Of a DNA stretch of 10,145 nt, positions 1 through 5,492 are shown in pieces. The stretch spans positions 1 through 10,145 of the forward strand of contig JARIBR010000222.1 of the NCBI GenBank assembly GCA_029258695.1. Reading direction: 5' to 3'. Source of the DNA: Quadrisphaera sp. Its GTDB lineage: Bacteria; Actinomycetota; Actinomycetes; Actinomycetales; Quadrisphaeraceae. The notes under the pieces are model-generated. The model worked only from the letters and a program-made list of their open reading frames with translations. It was not told the origin of the DNA and searched no databases. The position numbers and the translations under genes were made by a program. Every line of letters begins with the position of its first letter. The stretch's first letter is position 1.

Positions 1-1
1 T

Positions 2-1114
2 GGCCACGAGGAGGGCGTCGCCCGCGGCGTGCCCCAGCCGGTCGTTGACGAGCTTGAAGCCGTCGAGGTCCACCAGGCACAGCCGGGAGTCCTCCGCGTC
101 GAGGTGGCCGCCGTCGTCCAGGGCCCGCACGAAGCCCCGGCGGTCGTAGAGCCCGGTGAGCCCGTCCCGCTCGCCGCGCACCTCGGCGAGACCGACCATC
201 CCGTAGGCGCGCACCAGGGCCAGGCCCATGAGCAGCGTCGAGACCGCGCCGAGCAGGTACGGGGAGAGCTCGGCGTCGGGGACGAGGCGGCCGACCAGCC
301 CGGCGATCGGCACGGTCGCCACGAAGGGCACCGCGACGAGCACCCGCGACCGGCCGGTGAGGCGCACCGCGGTGGGAGGGGCGCTCGCGTCGTGGCGCTC
401 CAGCGACGTCCCGACGTGGACGAGGTGCACCGACGCGAGCAGCGCCGCGACGGCCAGCAGGGCCGCGACCACCGGTGCGGGGCTCGGGACCAGCAGCCGC
501 ACGAGGTCCATGGCTCCGAACGCGAGGGCCACGGCCATGAGCCACCGCACGGACGGGTCGACGGTGGCCCGGGTCGACCACAGCCAGGTGATGGCGGCGA
601 GGAAGAGGACGTCGACGACCAGCGAGGCGAGCGCGAGGCCTCCCAGAGCGACGATCCGGGCGACGTCGACGCTGAGGAGGACCGCGACGGCGGTCCCCAC
701 GCCGGCGATGCCCGCGTCGGCCCAGGCGTGGCCGGCGACCACCTGGCGCACGCCGGCGCGGGTGGCTGCGAGCGGGACGAGCGTGAGGACCGCGACGACC
801 ACGAGCACGAGGACCGCGACCCGTACCCCCGCAGCGCTCACCGCCATCGCCTGCGCGACGGTCACGACGCCAGATCCCGCGACGAAGGCCAGCGCGCCCC
901 AGGGCGCCGCGGCCTCGGCGCGGCGCGGCAGCAGCCCGTGGCGTGGTCGGCGCCACAGCACCCGCGCCCCGGCGGCGGCCGCGACGAGCTGCACGGCCCC
1001 GGACAGCAGCGTGCCGGCCGCGGGGGCCGTCACGGTGAGCCCGAGCACGGTGACCACCGCGAGCGCGAGCGCCGCGCGCGGCGCTCGTCTCTCGTGCACG
1101 AGGAGTCGGCTCAC
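2..1114 (-). CDS. Multi-pass membrane protein with C-terminal GGDEF-type (diguanylate cyclase-like) domain, 3' end cut by window
   Basis: The frame is open for 371 codons from GTG 1114 to the window edge. Residues about 14-310 are mostly hydrophobic and contain some nine or ten candidate membrane helices. A GGDEF-family domain begins near residue 317 with the typical entry motif DGLTGLYDRRGF. It continues with D349-L-D351-G-F-K, N357 and G-H362-xxx-GD, which in this family form the metal and nucleotide site. The window ends before the GGDEF signature loop, so cyclase activity cannot be judged. Known members make cyclic di-GMP; the membrane part is presumably a sensor. The gene follows tadA on the same strand after 60 bases that hold a hairpin. 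GTG 1114 is the only usual start codon in frame upstream of the first helix; a strong AAGGAGG lies 26 bases upstream, oddly far. The family call is firm, the start uncertain. Confidence 0.85.
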   Translation of the reverse strand, partial: MSRLLVHERRAPRAALALAVVTVLGLTVTAPAAGTLLSGAVQLVAAAAGARVLWRRPRHGLLPRRAEAAAPWGALAFVAGSGVVTVAQAMAVSAAGVRVAVLVLVVVAVLTLVPLAATRAGVRQVVAGHAWADAGIAGVGTAVAVLLSVDVARIVALGGLALASLVVDVLFLAAITWLWSTRATVDPSVRWLMAVALAFGAMDLVRLLVPSPAPVVAALLAVAALLASVHLVHVGTSLERHDASAPPTAVRLTGRSRVLVAVPFVATVPIAGLVGRLVPDAELSPYLLGAVSTLLMGLALVRAYGMVGLAEVRGERDGLTGLYDRRGFVRALDDGGHLDAEDSRLCLVDLDGFKLVNDRLGHAAGDALLVA

Positions 1115-1148
1115 GCCACGCCATCGGCACTCCGGCGGCCCTCCTTGA

Positions 1149-1170
1149 CCCCCGACCGGTCCCGGTGGGG
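1149..1170 (-). terminator. Hairpin just downstream of tadA, possible terminator
   Basis: Read on the minus strand, CCCCACCG pairs with CGGT-C-GGGG around a GGAC loop, with one bulged C, starting about five bases after the tadA stop. No T-run follows. It may attenuate or end transcription between tadA and the GGDEF gene. This is inferred from base pairing only. Confidence 0.35.
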
Positions 1171-1174
1171 CCCG

Positions 1175-1639
1175 TCAGCGGCGGCGGGCGGCGAAGAAGT
1201 CCCGCAGCAGCGCCGCGCACTCGTCCTCGAGCACCCCGGCGACGACCTCCGGGTGGTGCCCGAGCCGGCGGTCGCGCACGACGTCCCACAGGGACCCGAC
1301 CGCGCCGGCCTTGGCGTCGAAGGCGCCGAAGACGAGCCGGTCCACGCGCGCGAGCACGGCCGCGCCGGCGCACATGGCGCACGGCTCGAGGGTGACGGCC
1401 AGCGTCGCCCCGCCCAACCGCCACGAGCCGGTGGCCGCCGCGGCCGCCCGCAGGGCGAGCACCTCCGCGTGGGCGGTGGGGTCGCCGCTGGCCTCGCGGG
1501 CGTTGACGGCGAGCGAGAGCACGCGGCCGTCGGCGCCGGCCACCACCGCCCCGACCGGGACGTCGACCGGCGCGTCGACGCGGCCCCCTCCGGTGCGACC
1601 GTCCTCCTGGTCGCGCGCCGCGTCGAGCGCGCGGCGCAC
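1175..1639 (-). CDS. tadA: tRNA-specific adenosine deaminase TadA
   Basis: This cytidine-deaminase-fold enzyme converts adenosine to inosine at the wobble position of tRNA-Arg(ACG) in the cytoplasm, so that one tRNA can read several arginine codons. The catalytic set is visible: H57-A-E59 within TAHAEVLALR, then P86-C87-AM-C90, where His and both Cys bind zinc and Glu shuttles protons. The C-terminal half (FGAFDAKAGAVGSLWD, then EVVAGVLEDECAALLRDFF) is typical of TadA and separates it from free-base cytosine or guanine deaminases. The length of 154 residues is normal. An Ala/Gly-rich insert sits near residues 16-24. The gene follows the deaminase-associated gene, an arrangement conserved in actinobacteria. 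GTG 1639 is the first standard start; a CTG at 1666 overlapping the upstream stop, with GGAGGAG five bases before it, could instead give 163 residues. Confidence 0.95.
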   Translation of the reverse strand: MRRALDAARDQEDGRTGGGRVDAPVDVPVGAVVAGADGRVLSLAVNAREASGDPTAHAEVLALRAAAAATGSWRLGGATLAVTLEPCAMCAGAAVLARVDRLVFGAFDAKAGAVGSLWDVVRDRRLGHHPEVVAGVLEDECAALLRDFFAARRR

Positions 1640-1662
1640 GAGCGCCGCGTCGTCGGGGCGGC

Positions 1663-2172
1663 TCAGCGCAGCTCCTCCACGAGCTCGGCGAAGCCTGCCC
1701 GTTCCCCGAGGGCCGTGAGGGCGCTCGCGGTGTCGTGGCTCTCGGCGACGCGGACCAGCTCGGTGGCGTCGACACCGAGGTCCTCCAGCAGGTCCGCCCG
1801 CCCGGCCCAGCTCGGCCGGGGGACGCCGGAGCGCTCGTCACCGTCGCCGGCGGCCTCCTCGGCGGGTGGCGCCGCGGGAGCCGGCGGTGGCTCGGCGTCA
1901 CCGAGGGCGTCGGCGTACCGGGAGTCGTCCGCGGCCTCGGCGTCGGAGACGAAGAGCGCGAGGTCACCGTCGACCTCGCGGGCGAGCGCGAAGAACTCGT
2001 CCTCGCGCTCGAGGACGACGAGCACCAGCCCCTGCGCGCTGGCCGCGTCGGTGATGGCGTCCGCCAGCGCGTCGACGTCGGGGAGCTCCTCGAGGTCGGC
2101 GTCGACCGCCGTCCACCTGCGCGAGCCGTCCGCCCCGCCCTCACCCACCAGCACCGCCGTGAAGTAACCCAT
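1663..2172 (-). CDS. tRNA adenosine deaminase-associated protein (TIGR03941-like)
   Basis: This 169-residue acidic protein matches in outline an actinobacterial family known almost only from its constant place beside tadA. The N-terminus GYFTAVLVG leads into an alpha/beta part with [18 protein letters not shown] and a [19 protein letters not shown] strand pair. A low-complexity Pro/Ala/Glu linker follows at about residues 104-128. A C-terminal helical part ([18 protein letters not shown], then [18 protein letters not shown]) completes the protein. The function is unknown; a role in TadA action is inferred from neighbourhood alone. ATG 2172 is chosen because the family begins at this Met-Gly-Tyr-Phe; a start at 2211 would run into the divergent upp promoter. 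The last bases supply the ribosome-binding GGAGGAG for tadA, so translation of the two genes is probably coupled. Confidence 0.85.
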   Translation of the reverse strand: MGYFTAVLVGEGGADGSRRWTAVDADLEELPDVDALADAITDAASAQGLVLVVLEREDEFFALAREVDGDLALFVSDAEAADDSRYADALGDAEPPPAPAAPPAEEAAGDGDERSGVPRPSWAGRADLLEDLGVDATELVRVAESHDTASALTALGERAGFAELVEELR

Positions 2173-2211
2173 GGGGACATCGTGGCAGCGCGGGCCGCTC
2201 CGGGCAGCCAC

Positions 2212-2217
2212 TAGGGT
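2212..2217 (+). promoter_or_regulatory. Likely -10 element (TAGGGT) of a leaderless upp transcript
   Basis: TAGGGT fits the TANNNT actinobacterial -10 pattern and ends seven bases before the GTG start of upp, so transcription would begin at or next to the start codon. No Shine-Dalgarno sequence lies between, and no clear -35 element is seen. The 52 bases between the two divergent starts must hold both promoters. Confidence 0.5.
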
Positions 2218-2224
2218 CCTGCAC

Positions 2225-2881
2225 GTGGAGCTTCACGTCGTCGACCACCCGCTCGTGGCTCACAAGCTGACGGTGCTGCGGGACGTGGCCACCGACTCCC
2301 CCACCTTCCGGCTGCTCACCGACGAGCTGGTGACCCTGCTGGCCTACGAGGCGACCCGCGACGTGGAGGTCGAGGTGACGCAGGTGCGCACCCCCGTCAC
2401 GAGCACGTCGGGCGTGCACCTCGCCCGTCCCGGGCCGCTGGTCGTGCCGATCCTGCGCGCCGGGCTCGGGATGCTCGCGGGCATGCAGCGCCTGCTGCCC
2501 ACCGCCGAGGTGGGCTTCCTGGGCATGGTGCGCGACGAGGAGACCCTCGAGGCGTCCACCTACGCCCAGCGCCTGCCGGCATCGCTGGAGGGCCGTCACG
2601 TCATGGTGCTGGACCCGATGCTCGCCACCGGCGGCACGCTGGCCGCAGCGCTGTCCCACCTCGCCCAGGAGGGCGCGACCCGGGTGACCGCCATCTGCCT
2701 GCTGGCCGCCCCCGAGGGGGTCGCGGCGCTCGAGCGGGCCCTGGAGCGCGACCGCGAGGGCGGTGGCCCCGCGGTGGAGGTGCGCGTGGTGACGGCCGCG
2801 CTGGACGAGGGGCTCGACGAGCGCGGGTGGATCGTGCCGGGTCTGGGTGACGCCGGCGACCGCCTCTACGGCATCGCCTGA
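2225..2881 (+). CDS. upp: Uracil phosphoribosyltransferase
   Basis: This cytoplasmic pyrimidine-salvage enzyme joins uracil with PRPP to give UMP and pyrophosphate. The N-terminus [16 protein letters not shown] is the family signature start. [16 protein letters not shown] is the usual core segment. The PRPP-binding loop is D130-P-M-L-A-T-G-G, and the C-terminus [14 protein letters not shown] is the uracil-binding tail. GTG 2225 is preferred to the upstream ATG 2171 because family members begin directly at this [11 protein letters not shown] block and because a -10 hexamer lies seven bases upstream. At 218 residues it is slightly longer than the usual 208-210, the extra residues being a Gly-rich patch near EREREGG-type sequence at about 176-184. 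It is divergent from the tadA-associated gene and converges on the sigma factor gene. Confidence 0.97.
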   Translation: MELHVVDHPLVAHKLTVLRDVATDSPTFRLLTDELVTLLAYEATRDVEVEVTQVRTPVTSTSGVHLARPGPLVVPILRAGLGMLAGMQRLLPTAEVGFLGMVRDEETLEASTYAQRLPASLEGRHVMVLDPMLATGGTLAAALSHLAQEGATRVTAICLLAAPEGVAALERALERDREGGGPAVEVRVVTAALDEGLDERGWIVPGLGDAGDRLYGIA

Positions 2882-2898
2882 GCCTGCGTGCCTCAGGC
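2876..2898. terminator. Hairpin shared by convergent upp and sigma factor genes
   Basis: GCCTGAG (2876-2882) and CTCAGGC (2892-2898) form a perfect 7-bp stem around a 9-base loop. The upp TGA (2879-2881) is in the left arm and the sigma factor stop (2893-2895 read on the other strand) in the right arm. It could stop transcription in both directions. No T-run is present. Confidence 0.5.
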
Positions 2899-3681
2899 CG
2901 CCTCGCCGACCAGCTCCGCGCGGACCTGCGCGAGCATGCGCGTGAGCAGGCGCGAGACCTGCATCTGCGTGACGCCCACGTCAACGGCGATCCGGGCCTG
3001 CGTCCACCCGCGGCGGTAGCGCAGCTCCAGGATGCGCCGGTCCCGCGCGGTGAGGGAGGTGAGCAGGCCCCGGACGCTCTCCCGCTCGACGACGTCCTCG
3101 TAGCGGGGGTCGTCCTGCCCGAGCCTGGCGCGCAGGGACGAGCCGTCGTCGGAACCCTCCAGCGCCGCGTCCAGGCTCGTGAGGGACAGGGCCTGCGCCG
3201 CCGCGAGCGCCTCCTCGACCTCGGCGGGCGCGGCACCGACCGCGATCGCGAGCTCGGCCGTCGTCGGCGACCGGCCGTGGCGCTGGACCAGCTCGGCGGA
3301 GGCGGCCCCGAGAGCGGCGCGCAGCTCCTGGAGGCGGCGCGGCGGGCGCACCCCCCACGCGCGGTCGCGCAGGTGGCGGCGCAGCTCCCCGGTGATCGAG
3401 GGCACGGCGTAGGGCAGGAGGCCTCGTCCGCGCCCCGGCTCGTAGCGGTGGACCGCTCGCACCAGGGCGAGCGCGGCGACCTGCACGAGGTCCTCCAGGG
3501 TCTCCCCGTGACCGTCGTAGCGGTGGGCCAGCGCCCTGGCCACCGGCAGGGTCTCGACGACCACGCGGTCGAGCAGGACACGGCGACGGGCCGGGTCGGC
3601 GCGGGCGGCGAGCGCCAGGAGGTCCTCGGCAGCGACGCTGCCCTCGCTCGGACCGTCGCTCACCACCAGGACGTCGCTCAC
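2893..3681 (-). CDS. RNA polymerase sigma factor of the SigB/SigF/SigG group
   Basis: This group-3 sigma-70 factor is of the stress/sporulation type and would direct RNA polymerase to a regulon. Numbering from GTG 3681 (262 residues): region 2 spans about 42-110, with LAHRYDGHGETLEDLVQVAALAL and the -10-reading segment up to YAVPSITGELRRHLRD. Region 3 (about 112-180) starts WGVRPPRRLQELRA. Region 4 (about 205-255) has LTARDRRILELRYRRGWTQ and the hallmark helix-turn-helix VTQMQVSRLLTRML of this subgroup. The frame opens further to ATG 3801, but that would leave five bases to the divergent gene. GTG 3681 gives a normal length and has a -35/-10 pair placed for a leaderless mRNA. No anti-sigma kinase or anti-anti-sigma gene is adjacent, though such factors usually depend on one. 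Confidence 0.9.
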   Translation of the reverse strand: MSDVLVVSDGPSEGSVAAEDLLALAARADPARRRVLLDRVVVETLPVARALAHRYDGHGETLEDLVQVAALALVRAVHRYEPGRGRGLLPYAVPSITGELRRHLRDRAWGVRPPRRLQELRAALGAASAELVQRHGRSPTTAELAIAVGAAPAEVEEALAAAQALSLTSLDAALEGSDDGSSLRARLGQDDPRYEDVVERESVRGLLTSLTARDRRILELRYRRGWTQARIAVDVGVTQMQVSRLLTRMLAQVRAELVGEAA

Positions 3682-3687
3682 CGCAGC

Positions 3688-3716
3688 ACGCAAGCACCGC
3701 TCACGCCGCTCGGCAA
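3688..3716 (-). promoter_or_regulatory. Probable leaderless promoter of the sigma factor gene
   Basis: On the minus strand TTGCCG (3716-3711) and TTGCGT (3693-3688) are separated by exactly 17 bases, and six bases separate the second hexamer from GTG 3681. This spacing supports both the promoter and the chosen start. The -10 match is imperfect, with T rather than A at its second base. Confidence 0.4.
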
Positions 3717-3792
3717 GACGATCACGGGGCCGCAGCGCCGCCCCGCACCACGGGTCTCCGGCCCGGGCGCTGTGCACGCACCCGTCGACGGT

Positions 3793-3798
3793 GATAGT
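3793..3798 (+). promoter_or_regulatory. Possible -10 element before the 123-residue protein gene
   Basis: GATAGT agrees with TATAAT at four of six bases and lies eight bases before ATG 3807, again a near-leaderless layout. TGTGCA at 3771-3776 is a weak -35 candidate with 16-base spacing. Confidence 0.35.
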
Positions 3799-3806
3799 CA
3801 TGGGGC

Positions 3807-4178
3807 ATGCGCGCGCGTCACGACACCTCCGCCAGCCTGGACAACCCGCCTGACGCGGGCACCGGGATCCCCCTGACGGCGGACGAGGTGGACGTGCTGC
3901 CGGCGCCGTCGGACCCCGCCGAGCGCCAAGAGCTGATCCAGTCGATCGTCGCCCGCACCCGCAGCGACCACTACGGCCAGGGCCTCGACGAGATCATCGA
4001 GGCCCTGGGCCGCGCCCTGGAGGCCGCCGGGCTGCCGCCGCAGCCCCCCATGTGGGTGGAGTCGACCGCCGCGGAGATCGCGAGCGGTCGGCACGTCGTC
4101 ACCGACCGCCACCTCGCGGTGAGCAACGGTGAGGGCGCCGACGTGGTGCCCGAGGAAGCGGACGACCCGGACGCCTGA
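3807..4178 (+). CDS. Small acidic protein of unknown function
   Basis: This is a 123-residue reading frame with good codon bias. I do not recognise the family. Residues 1-35 look disordered (NPPDAGTGIPL, then TADEVDVLPAPSDPAERQ). Residues about 37-75 are predicted helical (ELIQSIVARTRSDHYGQGLDEIIEALGRALEAAGL). A short Pro/Trp segment (PPQPPMWVEST) leads to a final strand-helix part with RHVVTDRHLAVS, and the tail is acidic. There is no signal peptide, membrane helix or recognisable catalytic motif. ATG 3807 is the first start in frame and has a plausible -10 element just upstream. It is divergent from the sigma factor gene, so regulation by or with that factor is conceivable but unsupported. 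Confidence 0.7.
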   Translation: MRARHDTSASLDNPPDAGTGIPLTADEVDVLPAPSDPAERQELIQSIVARTRSDHYGQGLDEIIEALGRALEAAGLPPQPPMWVESTAAEIASGRHVVTDRHLAVSNGEGADVVPEEADDPDA

Positions 4179-4183
4179 GCGAA

Positions 4184-4235
4184 CCGGCGGCCGGGGACCG
4201 TGCCGCCGGCCCCGGGGGGCGTCCTGACGTCCCCC
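4184..4235 (+). terminator. Two successive GC-rich hairpins, probable terminator
   Basis: CCGGCGGC (4184-4191) pairs with GCCGCCGG (4202-4209) over a 10-base loop. A second hairpin follows, GGGGGCGT with ACGTCCCCC, with a bulged T and a CCTG loop (about 4215-4235). They begin six bases after the stop of the preceding gene. There is no clean T-run. Confidence 0.5.
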
Positions 4236-4274
4236 ACCCTGATCAGCCCCGAGCACCCCTGAGAGAGGTACCCC

Positions 4275-4481
4275 GTGAGCGAGCCCACCGACGAGACCGG
4301 CCGCGTGACCACCCCCGTGAGCGAGGAGGAGGTCGCCGCCGCGATGGGGGTGAGCTCCGTGCCCGACGAGGTGCGCACGGCGTCGACCGACCCCGACGAG
4401 ACGAACCTGGTCATCGACGGCTCGGGCGAGCTGCGCCCGCCGGCGGAGGAGGAGCCCGAGCAGGACGCCGCGAAGGGCTGA
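4275..4481 (+). CDS. Small acidic hypothetical protein, 68 residues
   Basis: GTG 4275 is preceded by AGAGAGG with six bases of spacing, a good ribosome-binding site. The protein is strongly acidic, with about a quarter Asp/Glu, and lacks Cys, Trp, Tyr and Phe. This suggests a small disordered or helix-prone protein (VSEEEVAAAMGVSSVPDEV in the middle, EEEPEQ at the end). I do not recognise a family. It could be mistaken for non-coding, but the ribosome site and the third-position GC support translation. crcB begins 65 bases downstream, so the two may share a transcript. Confidence 0.6.
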   Translation: MSEPTDETGRVTTPVSEEEVAAAMGVSSVPDEVRTASTDPDETNLVIDGSGELRPPAEEEPEQDAAKG

Positions 4482-4546
4482 GCGTCAGCCGCGGTGCGCG
4501 CCGCGGCACCAGCGCCCCGTCGCGCAGCGGCTCGAGGGAGCAGCTG

Positions 4547-4951
4547 GTGGCCGTCGGCCTCGTGGCTCTCGGCGGCGCCGGGGGGACGTTCGCCCGCGAC
4601 CTGCTCGACGCCGCGCTGCCCGAGCGCGGCGGGGTGCCGCCCGGCGTCGTCCTCGCCAACCTGGTCGGGGCCTTCGCGATGGGCCTGCTCGTCGAGGCGC
4701 TCGCCTCGGCCGGCCCGCCGACGCTGCGGCGGGTGCGCGCGCGGCTGCTCCTGGGCACCGGGTTCCTCGGGGCCCTGACCACGTACAGCACCCTGGTCGT
4801 CGGCTCGGGGATCCTCGCGCTGGACCGCTCCCTGCCCCTCGCGGTCGGCTACGCGGTGGTCACCGTGGGCCTCGGGCTGGTGGCCACCGGCGCGGGCATC
4901 GCCGCGGGTGGGCACCTGGGGCGCTCTCGTGGACGGCGAGCGCCCCGGTGA
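4547..4951 (+). CDS. crcB: Fluoride channel subunit CrcB/Fluc, first of pair
   Basis: This 134-residue membrane protein has four helices. Fluc proteins form dual-topology dimers that let fluoride leave the cytoplasm. Family features are GGAGGTFARD near the N-terminus, the conserved pore Asn in helix 2 (N38 in LANLVGAFAMG), and the helix-3 break GTGFLGALTTYSTLVV. The two Phe that line the fluoride path in characterised homodimers, from the motif TTFSTF, are Tyr80 and Leu83 here. A Lys/Arg-poor helix 4 ends in a basic tail, RSRGRRAPR. GAGGGAG (4534-4540) lies six bases before GTG 4547, the only standard start in frame. The stop overlaps the next crcB by GTGA, so the two are co-translated and presumably form a heterodimer with opposite orientations. 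Confidence 0.93.
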   Translation: MAVGLVALGGAGGTFARDLLDAALPERGGVPPGVVLANLVGAFAMGLLVEALASAGPPTLRRVRARLLLGTGFLGALTTYSTLVVGSGILALDRSLPLAVGYAVVTVGLGLVATGAGIAAGGHLGRSRGRRAPR

Positions 4952-5325
4952 GCGCCGTCGTGCTGGTGCTCACCGCCGGCCTCGGTGGGGTGGGTGCGGT
5001 GGCCCGGTTCGCCGCCGACCGGTTCCTGGCCCCGCGCATGCCTGCCGGCCTGCCGCTGGCCACCGTGGTCGTCAACGCCGTGGGCTCGCTGGCGCTGGGG
5101 ATCGTCGTCGGGGCCGGTCGCTGGCACGGGCTGGAGCCGTGGGTGGTCCAGGTGCTCGGCGCGGGGCTGCTGGGGGGGTTCACGACCTTCTCCACGGTCT
5201 CCCTGGACGCGGTGCAGCAGGTCCGCCTGGGGCGCTGGCGCACAGGAGCCGCCATCGCCGGCGGCGGCCTGCTCGTGTGCCTCGTCGCCGGGTGCGCGGG
5301 GTTGGCGCTCGCCGCCGTGGTGTGA
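4948..5325 (+). CDS. crcB: Fluoride channel subunit CrcB/Fluc, second of pair
   Basis: This 125-residue, four-helix Fluc subunit is closer to the family consensus than its partner. It has GLGGVGAVAR with Arg20, the pore Asn43 in VVNAVGSLALG, and the helix-3 break GGFTTFSTVS. The first path-lining Phe is kept (Phe81) while the second is Val84. The Thr79-Thr80 pair matches the region that holds the central sodium ion in known Flucs. Its GTG start overlaps the stop of the first crcB, so it should be made by coupled translation in a similar amount. The role, by family knowledge, is passive fluoride export at the plasma membrane. No fluoride riboswitch is recognisable before the pair. Its stop codon begins the 19-bp repeat region. 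Confidence 0.95.
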   Translation: MSAVVLVLTAGLGGVGAVARFAADRFLAPRMPAGLPLATVVVNAVGSLALGIVVGAGRWHGLEPWVVQVLGAGLLGGFTTFSTVSLDAVQQVRLGRWRTGAAIAGGGLLVCLVAGCAGLALAAVV

Positions 5326-5340
5326 CGGCGCGGCGGCAGC

Positions 5341-5397
5341 CTGACGTCATGGCGGCGGCCTGACGTCATGGCGGCGCCCTGACGTCGTGGCGGCGGC
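5341..5397. repeat. Three 19-bp tandem repeats carrying TGACGTCA
   Basis: Units start at 5341, 5360 and 5379 with consensus CTGACGTCATGGCGGCGGC. Units 1 and 2 contain the perfect 8-bp palindrome TGACGTCA; unit 3 has TGACGTCG. Degenerate units flank the array: one starts at the crcB stop codon (5323) and one at 5398 (CTGACACGTCGG). The array lies about 100 bases before the first serine-hydrolase-like gene and could be a set of protein-binding sites. Confidence 0.85.
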
Positions 5398-5479
5398 CTG
5401 ACACGTCGGCGTCGGGCGCGTCGCCGCCGACCGACGCGTCGACGGGCACCCGGGCGGTCGTGAGCCCCCGCGCACGGCA

Positions 5480-5485
5480 TAGCGT
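5480..5485 (+). promoter_or_regulatory. -10 element (TAGCGT) of first duplicated module
   Basis: TAGCGT ends seven bases before GTG 5493, giving a leaderless transcript. The octamer CATAGCGT is identical in the promoter of the second module. The -35 is weak (TCGTGA at 5458-5463, 16-base spacing). Confidence 0.5.
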
Positions 5486-5492
5486 GCCCGGC

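Noticed and set aside
29..2167. A 712-codon plus-strand open frame across the left end
   Set aside because: It is antisense to three well-supported minus-strand genes, and its translation is Arg/Gly/Asp/Glu-rich without domains, as expected from the opposite strand of GC-rich genes.
4482..4546. Fluoride riboswitch before the crcB pair
   Set aside because: The 65 bases before crcB show no match to the conserved fluoride riboswitch core, and the region seems too short once the ribosome site is taken out.
5432..5441. Palindrome CGACGCGTCG as a terminator for crcB
   Set aside because: It is fully self-complementary with no room for a loop and has no T-run; it may be chance in such GC-rich DNA.
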